Origin: Croceicoccus sp. Ery15 | GTDB lineage: Bacteria > Pseudomonadota > Alphaproteobacteria > Sphingomonadales > Sphingomonadaceae | NCBI RefSeq assembly: GCF_020985305.1 | Contig: NZ_CP087588.1 | Span: forward strand, 248,001 to 312,000 | Direction: 5' to 3' | DNA: 64,000 nt | Shown here: positions 9,461-18,882 of the stretch, piece after piece | Layout of the letters: the number at the start of each line of letters is the position of its first letter | How positions within the stretch are numbered: the first letter of the stretch is position 1 | Made by a program: the position numbers and the translations under genes | The notes under the pieces: model-generated | Told to the model about the DNA's origin: nothing | Database searches by the model: none | The model's input: the letters and a program-made list of their open reading frames with translations, nothing else

Positions 9461-10378
9461 TCCACGGGCGCGCAACCGCGCAATAACATCGTCTGCCGCA
9501 GGGCAGGGCAGCCCTGCCTGCCGGGCGAAACGAGGAATCGCGCCGGTGAGGTGAGCGAATTCCGAAGGTCTGCCGCTTTCGAGATCGCGTTGCAGCGAAC
9601 TGGTGACGTCGGGTGGAAAGCGGCCGATGAAGTCCAGCTTCTCGTATATGCAATCGGGCGGCAATTCGATGCCCAACGCCGCTGCGATCCGTTCGACCTC
9701 GGCCATGGTCTCGCGCAAAAGCGCGCTGGCCTGGGGATGGCCCAGCACCTGACCGACCTTCAGGCCGAACGCCGGGGCCACCGCGCCGATCGTCGCGGCC
9801 ATCAGGAACTTGTCCCACAACGCTGGGCGCATGTCGCCTGTCAGAGTGGTGGGGACCCCAGCGGCAATAAGGTCGCCCGCAAGGATTGCCGAGGCCTGTC
9901 CGGCAGCCGGGTCGGTTGCGCGATCGGCGACCGGGCCGGCCAGCAGCGTGGCGGGGACGCCGGTGTGGCGCACGATCCCGTCTTCAAGCTCGAAGAAGCC
10001 GTGCATGCGTGCGCCAAGCACGACAGCGCGGGGCAGGGCGGCCTGGGCGATGCCGGGTGCTTCGACCCCATTCTGCACCGTCAGCAGCGTGAAGCGGCTT
10101 CGGCGCAGTGGTTCGAGCAGGGCAAGCGCCGATTTGATCTGAAACGTCTTGGTTGCCAGGATGGCATGATCCGGCGGCGTTGCTGGATCGCATGCTGCGG
10201 ACACCGGCACACGCACTTGCCGCTCGGCCCCGCCTTCGGACAGCAGCACGCCCGTGTTTCGCAAGGCCTCGAGCCGCGCTCCTCGGGCGATAAGCAGAAC
10301 TTCATGCCCGGCGTTGTGCAACCGCGTGCTCAGGAAACTGCCGATTGCCCCGGCGCCGATGATGACAAACCGGCTCAC
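9446..10378 (-). CDS. 2-dehydropantoate 2-reductase-family (ApbA/PanE) oxidoreductase, second copy
   Basis: This 310-residue protein starts at a GTG (10378) with the Rossmann motif RFVIIGAGAIGSFLSTRLHN and LIARGARLEALR. The C-terminal helical domain contains ALWDKFLMAATIGAV, carrying the family's catalytic lysine. It is four bases from the stop of the flavin monooxygenase gene upstream, so the two are translationally close. With that monooxygenase and the desaturase-like gene it forms a minus-strand operon. Expected activity is NAD(P)H-dependent reduction of a 2-oxo acid; true pantoate synthesis is less likely in this setting. It is only distantly similar to the copy at 6601. Confidence 0.8.
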   Translation of the reverse strand: MSRFVIIGAGAIGSFLSTRLHNAGHEVLLIARGARLEALRNTGVLLSEGGAERQVRVPVSAACDPATPPDHAILATKTFQIKSALALLEPLRRSRFTLLTVQNGVEAPGIAQAALPRAVVLGARMHGFFELEDGIVRHTGVPATLLAGPVADRATDPAAGQASAILAGDLIAAGVPTTLTGDMRPALWDKFLMAATIGAVAPAFGLKVGQVLGHPQASALLRETMAEVERIAAALGIELPPDCIYEKLDFIGRFPPDVTSSLQRDLESGRPSEFAHLTGAIPRFARQAGLPCPAADDVIARLRARGLRLD

Positions 10379-10382
10379 CGCA

Positions 10383-11702
10383 TTAGGCGAAGAAGCGGTT
10401 GTCCGGGCGCGGCAGGCCTAGATGGTCGCGCAGCGTTTCGCCTTCGTATTCGGTGCGGAAGAGGCCGCGCGCCTGCAGTTCCGGCACGACCTTGCCGGTG
10501 AAGTCTTCCAGGCCTTCGGGCAGATAAGGGAACATGGTGGTGAAGCCGTCGCAGGCGCCCTGCTCAAGCCAGTGCTGCATTTCATCGGCGATGGTCTTGG
10601 CGGTGCCGACAAAGGCCAGCCCGCCATAGCTGCCGGCCTTGGCGGCGAGTTGCCGGATCGTCAGGTTCTCAGCTCTGGCCAATTCGATCATGAACCGCCG
10701 CGAACTTTTGCTGGCGTTGGATTCGGGGATGTCGGGCAGGGGGCCATCGGGATCGAAGCTCGATACGTCGTGACCCAGCATGCCGGACAGTGAATGGATG
10801 CCGCTGTCGTAGTGGACCAGGCTGTCCAGTTTCGCGCGTTTCGCTTGGGCTTCCTCGACGGTGTCTCCAACAACCAGGAATACGGCCGGCATGATCTTGA
10901 TGTGATCGGGATTGCGTCCTACCGTCGCCGCCCGCCCTTTGACGTCGTCGTAATAGGCTTTGCTGCCTTCCAGCGTCGATTCCGCAGCAAATACGGCTTC
11001 GGCGGTTTCGGCAGCGAGCTGGCGGCCCGGGTCCGAGGCACCGGCCTGGAAGATGACCGGCCAGCCTTGAACCGGACGGGCGATGTTAAGCGGCCCGGTG
11101 ACCGAGAAATGCTCGCCCTTGTGGTTCAGCGCACGCATCCGGGCGGGGTCGAAATAGATGCCCTTTTCTGCGTCCATAACGAAGGCATCGTCGGCGAAAC
11201 TGTCCCACAGCCCGGTCACCACGTCATGAAACTCGCGGGCGCGGTGATAGCGCGCGGCGTGATCTGGCTGGGTCTCCAGGCCGAAGTTGCGGCTGCTGTC
11301 CGGATTCGAAGTGGTCACAACGTTCCAGCCGGCCCGCCCGCCGCTGATGTGATCGAGAGAGGCAAAGCGGCGCGCGACATGGAACGGCTCGTCGTAAGTG
11401 GTCGAGGCCGTTGCGACGAGGCCGATTCGCTCAGTCACCCCGGCCAGTGCGGAAAGCAACGTGAATGGCTCGAACGAGGTCACAGTGTGGCTGCGCATCA
11501 GCGCCTGGCGTGGCAGGTTGAGCACGCCGAGGTGATCAGCCATGAAGAAATAATCGAACTTGGCAGCTTCAAGGCTGCGGATGAAGCGCTGGATCGCTTT
11601 GAGGCTGAAGTTCGCGTCGGGTAAGGCACCTGGATACCGCCAGGCTCCGGTGTGGATGCTGACCGGACGCATGAACGCCCCGAGGTGAAGTTGCTTGGCC
11701 AT
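10383..11702 (-). CDS. FMN-dependent LLM-class monooxygenase, NtaA/SnaA/DmoA type
   Basis: This 439-residue protein is a flavin-dependent two-component monooxygenase subunit of the luciferase-like superfamily. Visible signatures are the start KQLHLGAFMRP, the central GLVATASTTYDEPFHVARR, and SGGRAGWNVVTTSNP, which are typical of nitrilotriacetate monooxygenase/DszA-type enzymes. These use FMNH2 from a separate reductase to oxygenate substrates that include thioethers, amines and ketones. No flavin reductase gene lies next to it. It is flanked by a PanE-like gene and a desaturase-like gene on the same strand. The substrate is unknown. Confidence 0.85.
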   Translation of the reverse strand: MAKQLHLGAFMRPVSIHTGAWRYPGALPDANFSLKAIQRFIRSLEAAKFDYFFMADHLGVLNLPRQALMRSHTVTSFEPFTLLSALAGVTERIGLVATASTTYDEPFHVARRFASLDHISGGRAGWNVVTTSNPDSSRNFGLETQPDHAARYHRAREFHDVVTGLWDSFADDAFVMDAEKGIYFDPARMRALNHKGEHFSVTGPLNIARPVQGWPVIFQAGASDPGRQLAAETAEAVFAAESTLEGSKAYYDDVKGRAATVGRNPDHIKIMPAVFLVVGDTVEEAQAKRAKLDSLVHYDSGIHSLSGMLGHDVSSFDPDGPLPDIPESNASKSSRRFMIELARAENLTIRQLAAKAGSYGGLAFVGTAKTIADEMQHWLEQGACDGFTTMFPYLPEGLEDFTGKVVPELQARGLFRTEYEGETLRDHLGLPRPDNRFFA

Positions 11703-11764
11703 CAGTGCGTTTCCCGGTCTGGAGGTACGGCCGGACCATACCGAACGGTCCGGCCGTTATTTCG

Positions 11765-12694
11765 TTAGGCAGGCTTTGCCTTGCCTTGCGCCTGGTCGAG
11801 TTCCCGGCGAACCGCAAAGTGGTCGTCATAGTTCTCGGGCTTCAGGGCGAAGGCTTTCTGGCGCGTGATACGGTTGGCGTTGATTTCATCGTACTTGAGG
11901 TAATAGGCCTTGTGCATCCGGTAGAACGGGATTTCCGGCCAGAGGTGGTGGATCAGGTGGTAATTCTGATAAACCATCAGCGGGTTGAGCAACCATTCCC
12001 AGCCGAACCGCATGGTTGTCGCCATGTAAGGGTCTTCGTCTTGCGCGATGATCGCGGGATGATGTGGCAGGATGACGAAGACGATGGCGATGAGGAACAG
12101 CGTGATCCGTGACGGCACGAACCACAGCATGAACAGTTCCCAGCCGAAGCCGAAGTAAATTGCCGCAACGAACAGCAGCGCGAGGAGCGAATAGAAGACA
12201 AGCAGTTCGGTGCCATGTTTCTTGCGCACGTTCTGACCATATTTGACGAAATACCAGATGTAGGCACCATCGAAGAAGGTCCAGCGGAATGTAACCTGCC
12301 ACCAGGGCGATTCATGCTCGAACCGGTCGGGGTCTTTGGGTCCATTGGTATGCGTGTGGTGCTTGTTGTGGACCCAGCGGACCAGGACCATCGGGGCATA
12401 GGGAAAGAGGAAGAACAAGCCGATCGCGCCGATCGATTCGTTGATCCAGCCAACGCTAGACAACGACTTGTGCGAGGCGTCGTGGATCACGCTGAAGAGC
12501 AGATAGGTGATCAGTCCGTTGGCGATTGCGCCGACCCAAAGCGGAAGCATCGAGTTCAGCGCCAGGTACCAGGTCGTTGCGATCCCTGCCATGGAAATGA
12601 CAAACAGGAGAGCCGTCGGCAGGGCGAGAACGGGCGCCTTTCGCAGCTGTTCGAAATGCTCTTCGGACGATCTGGGAAACGCGATTGCAGCCAT
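11765..12694 (-). CDS. Membrane fatty-acid desaturase-family di-iron enzyme
   Basis: This 309-residue membrane protein has the three histidine boxes of the membrane desaturase/hydroxylase superfamily: HDASH, HNKHH and HLIHH, separated by paired hydrophobic segments (LLFVISMAGIATTWYLAL; LFLIAIVFVILPHHP). Such enzymes insert a double bond or hydroxyl group into a hydrophobic substrate with O2. The sequence resembles fatty acid desaturase/carotene hydroxylase-type proteins more than AlkB. It is the first gene of the minus-strand operon and is divergent from the IclR regulator gene, which makes it a likely target of that regulator. The substrate is unknown. Confidence 0.82.
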   Translation of the reverse strand: MAAIAFPRSSEEHFEQLRKAPVLALPTALLFVISMAGIATTWYLALNSMLPLWVGAIANGLITYLLFSVIHDASHKSLSSVGWINESIGAIGLFFLFPYAPMVLVRWVHNKHHTHTNGPKDPDRFEHESPWWQVTFRWTFFDGAYIWYFVKYGQNVRKKHGTELLVFYSLLALLFVAAIYFGFGWELFMLWFVPSRITLFLIAIVFVILPHHPAIIAQDEDPYMATTMRFGWEWLLNPLMVYQNYHLIHHLWPEIPFYRMHKAYYLKYDEINANRITRQKAFALKPENYDDHFAVRRELDQAQGKAKPA

Positions 12695-12887
12695 TACCCG
12701 GGTTCCTTTCCTCTCACTGGCTTAGAAGCGCCTAGTTGGGTTGACGCTTGGCCTCTTTGTCGTATTTGACCGAGGTTATGCTCTTGAACAATTTTGCCGC
12801 CTACACTATTCGTTGGACAATATGCAACTCTTTTCCCGTCATGCAAGGGGACTTCGGGCCGGGCAATGCTGGTAATGGGAGTACCGA
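12695..12887. promoter_or_regulatory. Divergent intergenic control region with an operator-like palindrome
   Basis: This 193-bp gap separates the divergent desaturase and iclR genes and must hold both promoters. Its clearest element is GTTGGACAATATGCAAC at 12812-12828, an imperfect palindrome with GTTG/CAAC arms; its core TTGGACAAT is one base away from the TTGCACAAT motif found at other divergent promoters of this window. Placement next to an IclR-family gene suggests an IclR-type operator; this is inference. Confidence 0.5.
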
Positions 12888-13739
12888 ATGAATGCACGCA
12901 AGGCTAGCCAGCTTTCAGCTAAAGGTGATGAAATGGAACATCAGGCTACCGAGCGCTTGCCTCCCAAAGATTTGAGCGCGAATGATTCGCCGCGCAAGGC
13001 TATCCAGTCCGTGGAAATTGGTGTTCGCGTCCTCAGGGCCTTGATGGATTGCCCAAGGGATGGCGCACATCTGCGTGATGTTGCCGAGAAATCGGGTCTG
13101 TCACGCAGCCAGGCACACCGTTACCTGCTGTCTTTTGTCAATACAGGCGTGGTCGAGCAGAAGGTCCAGAATGGCCGCTATGCACTAGGTGAGTTTTCAG
13201 TTCGTATTGGCATGGCCGCGCTGGCGCGGGTGGAGCCGGTACGGATCGCTGGCGATAATCTGGCGAGCGTGCTGGAAGAACTGCAAACGACTGGGTTGCT
13301 GTCGGTCTGGGGCAATTATGGGCCAACGGTGATTCGCTGGATCGATGGCGGTCTGCCCCTGTTTACCAGTTTGCACGTCGGCTCTGTTTTGCCCTTGCAG
13401 GCTTCGTCCACCGGCATCCTGTATTTGACCCATTGTTCACGAGCTTTGACTCGGCCCGTCATCGCCCAGGAGCGCGCCAGCGGGCTGGTGGTTTCCGACG
13501 ACGAACTGGAAAGGCAGATAGTCCAAGCGCGCGAGATGGGATACGCGACCACACAGGGTACAGTTGTGCCTGGTCTCTCTGCCTTGAGTGTACCTGTGCT
13601 TGGTTCCGGGAACAGGCTTGTTGCAACGATGAGCGTTCTCTCGCGAGTTCAGGAAAAGCATTTTTATTCGAAGCCGAAGATCGAAAAGATCCGTTCGGCG
13701 GCCATAGCAGCGAGTCGTGCGATCGGCTGGCAAGGATAG
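12888..13739 (+). CDS. IclR-family transcriptional regulator
   Basis: This 283-residue protein has an N-terminal winged helix-turn-helix (about residues 40-95, including HLRDVAEKSGLSRSQAHRYL) and a C-terminal effector domain with VLPLQASSTGILYL and GLSALSVPVLGSGNRLVATM, the usual IclR layout. An N-terminal tail of about 35 residues precedes the HTH. The ATG at 12888 follows GGGAG by six bases; a second ATG at 12936 is possible. IclR proteins often control aromatic catabolic operons, as activators or repressors, in response to a pathway acid. Its divergent position suggests control of the desaturase operon and perhaps of the HpaH operon downstream. Confidence 0.92.
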   Translation: MNARKASQLSAKGDEMEHQATERLPPKDLSANDSPRKAIQSVEIGVRVLRALMDCPRDGAHLRDVAEKSGLSRSQAHRYLLSFVNTGVVEQKVQNGRYALGEFSVRIGMAALARVEPVRIAGDNLASVLEELQTTGLLSVWGNYGPTVIRWIDGGLPLFTSLHVGSVLPLQASSTGILYLTHCSRALTRPVIAQERASGLVVSDDELERQIVQAREMGYATTQGTVVPGLSALSVPVLGSGNRLVATMSVLSRVQEKHFYSKPKIEKIRSAAIAASRAIGWQG

Positions 13740-13839
13740 CTCCTGCGGTTTTCCATCAGAAGTGGACTGGCCTCCATATTGGTGGACCGGCTTCATGGCG
13801 GGGGCGCTGCCAGGCCCGACCATCCGGAAGGTATAAAGA

Positions 13840-15072
13840 TTGTCGCTGACCCATAAAGAGCCAATCGGCAAACGGGAGTTCATCGCCATGATGGCGATGA
13901 TCCAGGCATTGCAGTCACTTGGGTTTACAACTTTGCTTCCGGTCTTAGGTGTCATGGCAAACGATCTGGGGGCAAGCGGTTCAAACCAGCGGCAATGGGT
14001 CATCGGCACCTTCCTGATCTGCTCCGGCCTGTTTTCGCTCGTCCCGGGGACGATCTCCGACCGGCTTGGGAGGAAGCCGGTCCTGCTGGTTTGCATGGGC
14101 CTGTTCGCCCTGATCAATCTGCTTTGTGCTTTCGTGGCTGACTTTTCCGTCCTGCTGGCGGCCCGCGCGCTGCTTGGCTGTGCCTCGTCCGCCCTGACCG
14201 TCCTTCCTATGGCGATCATTCGCGACCGCTATCAAGGCGAAGACATGGCCAAGCTGCAAGCCTTTGTCGCGATGCTGTTTATGGCAGTCCCGACCCTTGC
14301 CCCAAGTTTGGGTTATGTGATCTTTACTACGCTCGGCTGGCGTGCCGTCTTCATTGTCATCGGCGTGCTGTCGATGGGAGTGTCAGCATGGTATTTCTAC
14401 CGCATGGAAGAAACGCTGCCGCTTTCCCGGCGGCAGTCCCATGGTGCCAGAGAATTGTTCGGTAACATCCGCCTCGTTCTGACAAACCGCCGGTCGATCG
14501 GTTACGTCATTGGCATGGCCCTGATTTTCGGCGCTCACTTCGGCTTCATCAACAGCTCGCAGCAATTGATCGGCGAACATTTCGGGGCCGGCGGGGCCTA
14601 TTCGGTAATCTTTGGCTTGATGGCGGGCTCGATGATGCTGGCCAGCATTGCCAATTCTGCGATCGTACACCGTTTCGGAACCCGGCGGCTTGGGCATGCC
14701 GCGATCCTCTGCTACCTCATCGTCTCGGTCTGCCAGGTCTATCTGGCATCGCGCCCGGGCGAGACCTTGTTGCAATTTGTCTTGCTGATGTCCGCGAACA
14801 TGTGCCTGCTGATCACGGTATTCATCAATTTCACCGCAATTTCACTGCAGCCGTTCGGTAAGCTCGCTGGCGCTGCCGCCTCGGTCCAGACCTTCTTTCG
14901 GTTGGTACTTGGTGCTGGGCTGGGTGCCTTGATCGGTCAGGCCTACGACGGTTCGCCACTGCCTTTGGCCTATTCGCTCGTTGGCGTGGCGACTGTGACT
15001 ATTCTACTGGTACTGTTCAGCGAGGGGGGCAGACTGTTCGCAGCGAGTGTGGCGGTACGGACGAAAGGCTGA
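13840..15072 (+). CDS. Major facilitator superfamily transporter, Bcr/CflA-like
   Basis: This roughly 410-residue protein has twelve hydrophobic segments and the MFS loop signature SDRLGRKPVLLVCMGLFALI after the second helix, followed by AARALLGCASSALTVLPMAIIRDRY, which resembles the drug/H+ antiporter-1 (Bcr/CflA) group. It probably exports or imports a small organic compound of the neighbouring pathway. I chose the TTG at 13840 because GGAAGG lies eight bases before it; the next in-frame ATG (13888) would remove the first 16 residues. The 100-bp gap to iclR holds nothing else I can recognise. Its end is convergent with the CoA-transferase gene, 9 bp apart. Confidence 0.85.
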   Translation: MSLTHKEPIGKREFIAMMAMIQALQSLGFTTLLPVLGVMANDLGASGSNQRQWVIGTFLICSGLFSLVPGTISDRLGRKPVLLVCMGLFALINLLCAFVADFSVLLAARALLGCASSALTVLPMAIIRDRYQGEDMAKLQAFVAMLFMAVPTLAPSLGYVIFTTLGWRAVFIVIGVLSMGVSAWYFYRMEETLPLSRRQSHGARELFGNIRLVLTNRRSIGYVIGMALIFGAHFGFINSSQQLIGEHFGAGGAYSVIFGLMAGSMMLASIANSAIVHRFGTRRLGHAAILCYLIVSVCQVYLASRPGETLLQFVLLMSANMCLLITVFINFTAISLQPFGKLAGAAASVQTFFRLVLGAGLGALIGQAYDGSPLPLAYSLVGVATVTILLVLFSEGGRLFAASVAVRTKG

Positions 15073-15081
15073 TCGCCGGAC

Positions 15082-16248
15082 TTATTCGACCTTGAAGGGC
15101 TGAGGTATGCCCGGTGCCGGTCGGTCCGAAACCATTCTCACACCGTCTATCACGATCGGGCTAGCGACACCCTTGTAGCCTTCCGGGGTTACCGCCAGAC
15201 CCCTTGCAACGACATGCGGATCAGCGAACACTTCGTCGAGCTCGTTGATCGGTCCGGCGGGTACGCCCGCGTCCTCCAGCGCGTTGAACAGTTCCTGCCG
15301 GTTCCATCGGGCCGTAAGCGTCTCCACGGTTTCGATAAGTTCGGACCTGTTCGCAAGCCGTGCGGGGTTGGTGGCGAAGCGTGGGTCTTCATGCAGTGAA
15401 CACCGCAAAACGCGGCACAAGCTGGCGAACTGGCCGTCGTTGCCGGCCGCAATCACCAAGGGCCCGTCAAGCGTGGGGAAGGCTTGATAGGGTGCCAGAT
15501 TGGCGTGACCGTTGCCGAACCGGCGCGGCACATTACCCGATGTCATCCAGTTCATCGCCTGATTGGCCATGACCGCCACCTGGGTATCGAGCAGTGCCAT
15601 GTCGATGTGGGCGCCGCTGCCGGTGCGGTCCCGGCGGTTGAGCGAAGCGAGGATCGCCACCGTGCTGTACATGCCCGTGAACAGATCGGCCACGGCGATG
15701 CCCGCCTTCTGCGGTTCGCGATCGGGTTCGCCGGTCATCGACATCATGCCGCCCATGGCCTGGGCGATGAAATCGTAGCCTGCGCGGTGGGCGTAAGGCC
15801 CGGTTTGTCCGAACCCTGTGATCGAGCAGGTGATCAGGCGCGGGTTCAGTGCGGAAAGCGCGGCATGGTCAAGCCCGTACTTCGACAGCCCGCCGACCTT
15901 GTAGTTCTCGATCACGATGTCTGCGCCGCTTGCCAGTTCGCGAATGATGGCCTGGCCCTCCGCGCTGGCGATGTCGATTGCGAAAGACCGCTTGCCGCGA
16001 TTGGTCGAATGGAAATAGGCCGCTCCCAAATTGGTGCCATCTTCCGCTGTCACGAACGGCGGCCCCCAATGCCGCGTATCGTCTCCTACACGGGGCCGTT
16101 CGATCTTGATCACTTCGGCGCCAAGGTCCGCCAGCAGCTGTCCGCACCATGGGCCAGCCAGGATGCGGGCTAATTCAAGCACCCGGACGCCATCAAGCGG
16201 TTTGACCGGGTCACTGGAACGAGGCGTCTGCCAAGCCGGTTTCGCCAT
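15082..16248 (-). CDS. Family III (CaiB/BaiF) CoA-transferase
   Basis: This 388-residue protein transfers CoA between carboxylic acids. It begins with the family hallmark KPLDGVRVLELARILAGPWC and LLADLGAEVIKIERP, and the catalytic aspartate is in GYDFIAQAMGGMMSMTGEPD. I chose the ATG at 16248 (MAKPAWQTPRSSDPVK); the frame is open further upstream but runs into the HpaI-type gene. It is the last gene of a three-gene minus-strand operon with an aldolase and a hydratase, five bases after the aldolase stop, which suggests activation of the acid product of that short pathway. Confidence 0.88.
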   Translation of the reverse strand: MAKPAWQTPRSSDPVKPLDGVRVLELARILAGPWCGQLLADLGAEVIKIERPRVGDDTRHWGPPFVTAEDGTNLGAAYFHSTNRGKRSFAIDIASAEGQAIIRELASGADIVIENYKVGGLSKYGLDHAALSALNPRLITCSITGFGQTGPYAHRAGYDFIAQAMGGMMSMTGEPDREPQKAGIAVADLFTGMYSTVAILASLNRRDRTGSGAHIDMALLDTQVAVMANQAMNWMTSGNVPRRFGNGHANLAPYQAFPTLDGPLVIAAGNDGQFASLCRVLRCSLHEDPRFATNPARLANRSELIETVETLTARWNRQELFNALEDAGVPAGPINELDEVFADPHVVARGLAVTPEGYKGVASPIVIDGVRMVSDRPAPGIPQPFKVE

Positions 16249-16252
16249 AGCC

Positions 16253-17041
16253 TCAGTTGCCGCCCTGTGCCGCGATACGCTCACGCCAGACCCGGAGTCC
16301 GTCGCCCGCGCCCTTGGCCAAGGTGAGGCTGTCGATCCCGTTGGCGATGAAGCGGGCACCGCCATCGAGGAACTGCTGGACGAGCCGCTCGTCGCGCGAA
16401 AGGATCCCGGCCGGTTTGCCGGTTGCCACGATACGCGCCAGCGCCTCGCCGGTCAGCTTGAACAGGGCATCGAAGCTGCTTCCGCCCAGCAAACCTTCGG
16501 TCGCGGCCAGGTCCGCAGGTCCAAGAAACAGCGCGTCGATCCCGTCCACTGCGGCGATCGCCTCAATATTGTCGACGGCGGTCGCGGTCTCGATCTGGGC
16601 GATGATGCAAACCTGCGCATTGGCTTCTGCGACATAAGCAGGATAGCCACCCCAGCGCGCGGCACGGGCGCCACCGAGGCCGCGTTCGCCTTCAGGCGGA
16701 TAGCGGGACGCAGTTACGATGGCCTGGGCCTGTTCGGCGGTTTCGACCATCGGAACCATCAGAGTCTGCGCTCCAAGATCGAGAACCTGCTTGATTGCTA
16801 CCGGATCGTGGCCGGCAATCCGGACGATCGCCGAACACGGCGGCGTCGCCTCGATCGCACGCAGCTGCGCGACGATTCCGGGCAGGGTCTGCGGGCCATG
16901 TTCGCCATCGATCAGCAGCCAGTCATAGCCCTGGCCCGCACTGATTTCGGCAATGTCTGGATGGGCCAGGGCCAACCAGAAGCCAAGCTGGACCGGACCT
17001 TCGCGCAAGGCCGCCTTGAAGCGGTTGACGGGTGTTTGCAT
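16253..17041 (-). CDS. HpcH/HpaI-family class II aldolase
   Basis: This 262-residue protein matches the HpaI family of metal-dependent pyruvate aldolases (4-hydroxy-2-oxoheptanedioate aldolase, 2-dehydro-3-deoxyglucarate aldolase). Visible motifs include [43 protein letters not shown] and a C-terminal [11 protein letters not shown]. It would split a 4-hydroxy-2-oxo acid into pyruvate and an aldehyde. The HpaH-type hydratase gene lies directly upstream (9-bp gap), so the pair performs the last two steps of a meta-cleavage route, distinct from the xylJ/xylK pair at the other end of the window. Confidence 0.88.
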   Translation of the reverse strand: MQTPVNRFKAALREGPVQLGFWLALAHPDIAEISAGQGYDWLLIDGEHGPQTLPGIVAQLRAIEATPPCSAIVRIAGHDPVAIKQVLDLGAQTLMVPMVETAEQAQAIVTASRYPPEGERGLGGARAARWGGYPAYVAEANAQVCIIAQIETATAVDNIEAIAAVDGIDALFLGPADLAATEGLLGGSSFDALFKLTGEALARIVATGKPAGILSRDERLVQQFLDGGARFIANGIDSLTLAKGAGDGLRVWRERIAAQGGN

Positions 17042-17050
17042 TGTCGCCCT

Positions 17051-17866
17051 CTATACGAACCGGAACCCAATTGAACCAAACTCGCCGAAATCGGCGTTGA
17101 AGACATCGCCCGGCGCCGCTTCGACCGGACGCGTGAACGATCCGCCGAGCACGACCTCTCCGGCTTCTAGCCCTTGCCCCCAGGGCGCGAGCCGCCTTAC
17201 CAGCCACGCGACGCCGTTGGCGGGATGGTTGAGAACCCCTGCCGCAAGGCCGGTCTCCTCGATCACCCCGTTGCGGCTGAGCAGCGCGCCGATGCGGCGC
17301 AGGTCGAGCCCGTCGGGTTTCGCCGGCAGACCGCCGACAATGATTCCGGCATTGGCGGCATTGTCGCTGATCGTGTCCAGGACCTTGCGCGCGGCCCCGG
17401 TTTCGGCATCCTTGGGATGCACCCGTGTGTCGATGATTTCGATTGCCGGAACCACATAGTCGGTGGCGCTCAGGACATCGAAAATCGTCGTCTGTGCTCC
17501 TTCCAGGCGGCGCCCGAGCACAAAGGCCAACTCGACCTCGACCTTGGGCGTGATGAACCGCGCGGCCGGAACGTCGCTGCCCTGTTCGAACACCATGTCA
17601 TCCAGCAAGGTGCCGTAATCGGGTTCGGTGATCCCGGCTGCCTGTTGCATCGCGCGCGAGGTCAGGCCGATCTTGTGACCAAAGACGGTCCGGCCGCGCT
17701 CTCGCTTGAGATCGACCCAAGCCTGGTTGATGCGGTAGGCATCCTCGATCCGCATGGCAGGATAGCGCGCCGAGAACGGCCGGACCCGTTCGCGGGTCTG
17801 TTCGGCGCCGTCGAGTTCAAGCGCCAGCTCGTTGACCAGTAGGTCGCTGAATACCTCCACTGCCAT
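17051..17866 (-). CDS. 2-oxo-hept-3-ene-1,7-dioate hydratase / 2-oxopent-4-enoate hydratase-family protein
   Basis: This 271-residue protein belongs to the fumarylacetoacetase-like hydratases (HpaH, MhpD, XylJ). It shows [41 protein letters not shown] and [12 protein letters not shown], including the Glu residues that bind the divalent metal. It hydrates a 2-hydroxy-2,4-dienoate. The wording is closer to HpaH (dicarboxylic substrate) than the second copy at 57805. The start is the ATG at 17866, preceded by a GGGAGATTCAAG ribosome site. The frame stays open to 18844, but that part is antisense to the hydrolase gene and is not coding. Confidence 0.87.
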   Translation of the reverse strand: MAVEVFSDLLVNELALELDGAEQTRERVRPFSARYPAMRIEDAYRINQAWVDLKRERGRTVFGHKIGLTSRAMQQAAGITEPDYGTLLDDMVFEQGSDVPAARFITPKVEVELAFVLGRRLEGAQTTIFDVLSATDYVVPAIEIIDTRVHPKDAETGAARKVLDTISDNAANAGIIVGGLPAKPDGLDLRRIGALLSRNGVIEETGLAAGVLNHPANGVAWLVRRLAPWGQGLEAGEVVLGGSFTRPVEAAPGDVFNADFGEFGSIGFRFV

Positions 17867-18004
17867 CTTGAATCTCCCGTGGCATATCCTTTGGGAAAAA
17901 CCATTGCACAATGTCAAACGATATCTTAGGTTCCGGCAAATTTGACCGTGAACTCCGGCGAAGAGTCGCGCGGATATTTCGTCAGGATCACATGGGAGAA
18001 TGTC
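17867..18004. promoter_or_regulatory. Divergent control region with ATTGCACAAT motif
   Basis: This 138-bp gap lies between the minus-strand hydratase operon and the plus-strand hydrolase gene. It contains ATTGCACAAT at 17903-17912, the exact reverse complement of ATTGTGCAAT at 48460-48469 in the large divergent promoter region. It probably binds the same regulator. The hydrolase ribosome site (GGGAGA) is at the right edge. Confidence 0.5.
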
Positions 18005-18865
18005 ATGGCTGCTGAAGGTGTTATCAGGGAAGAAAAGATCACGGGCCGGGGCTTGACCTCGCACACCCTCTTGGCGGGCGATCCGTCCAAGCCGGCAATT
18101 CTGCTGCTTCACGGTGCGGGTCCGGGCGCACATGCCGCATCCAACTGGTATCACCTGATGCCGGACCTCGCCGAAAACTTCTTCGTGATCGCGCCCGACC
18201 TGATCGGTTTCGGCCAGTCGGTGATTCCCGATCCGTGGCCTGACAGCGTGATGGGCTGGATCGGCACCCGGGTCGACCAGTGCTTTGGCCTGCTTGAGGC
18301 GCTCGGTGTGAAGAAGGCCCACGTTGTCGGTAATTCGATGGGCGGCGCGCTGACCCTGCAGATGATGAGCGAGGAGCCCGACACGATCGACAAGGTGGTG
18401 CTGATGGGTTCGATCGGGGCGCCCGGCCCGCGCACCCCGGAATTGATCCGCCTGCTCTCGTTCTATTCGGACCCGCGTTACTCTCGCTATCGCCAGGTGA
18501 TGCACAGCTTCGCCTACGATGCCGAGAAGTTCGAAGGCATGGAGGAAATCGTCGAGAACCGTTACAAGATCGCCACCGATCCGGGAATCATGAAGACCGC
18601 GGTCAAGATGATCGATTCGATGAAGAACGGCATTGAGACGCTCAACATGCCGCCCGAACTGCTGGGCAAAATGCCGCACGAAGTGCTGATCTTCCATGGC
18701 CGCCAGGACCGGGTGGTGCCGCTCGACACCAGCCTCTACCTGATCCAGCATCTCAAGCATGCCGAACTCTACGTTCTCGACCGTTCGGGTCACTGGTCGC
18801 AGCTGGAACGGTGGGATGTCATGCGTCCGATGATGGAAATCCATTTCGGCGCCCGCACGTTCTAG
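18005..18865 (+). CDS. Alpha/beta hydrolase, meta-cleavage product C-C hydrolase type
   Basis: This 286-residue protein would hydrolyse a vinylogous 1,5-diketone ring-fission product such as 2-hydroxy-6-oxo-hexadienoates. It has the oxyanion-hole motif [16 protein letters not shown], the nucleophile elbow VGNSMGGAL, the acid in [10 protein letters not shown] and the catalytic histidine in RSGHWSQLE. The first of these is typical of BphD/TodF/MhpC-type enzymes. Start at 18005 is supported by GGGAGA eight bases upstream; the frame is open earlier without homology. Its divergent partners (hydratase, aldolase) would process its product, so the three plausibly act in one pathway. A second hydrolase lies at 54048. 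Confidence 0.88.
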   Translation: MAAEGVIREEKITGRGLTSHTLLAGDPSKPAILLLHGAGPGAHAASNWYHLMPDLAENFFVIAPDLIGFGQSVIPDPWPDSVMGWIGTRVDQCFGLLEALGVKKAHVVGNSMGGALTLQMMSEEPDTIDKVVLMGSIGAPGPRTPELIRLLSFYSDPRYSRYRQVMHSFAYDAEKFEGMEEIVENRYKIATDPGIMKTAVKMIDSMKNGIETLNMPPELLGKMPHEVLIFHGRQDRVVPLDTSLYLIQHLKHAELYVLDRSGHWSQLERWDVMRPMMEIHFGARTF

Positions 18866-18882
18866 GCGGTTGGCCTCGTTGC

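Noticed and set aside
13437..14219. Minus-strand frame spanning iclR and the MFS gene
   Set aside because: It crosses two convincing plus-strand genes and their gap, and shows no motif.
17867..18844. Long N-terminal extension of the HpaH-type hydratase frame
   Set aside because: The frame stays open on the minus strand, but this part is antisense to the well-supported hydrolase gene and shows no domain; the ATG at 17866 has a good ribosome site.
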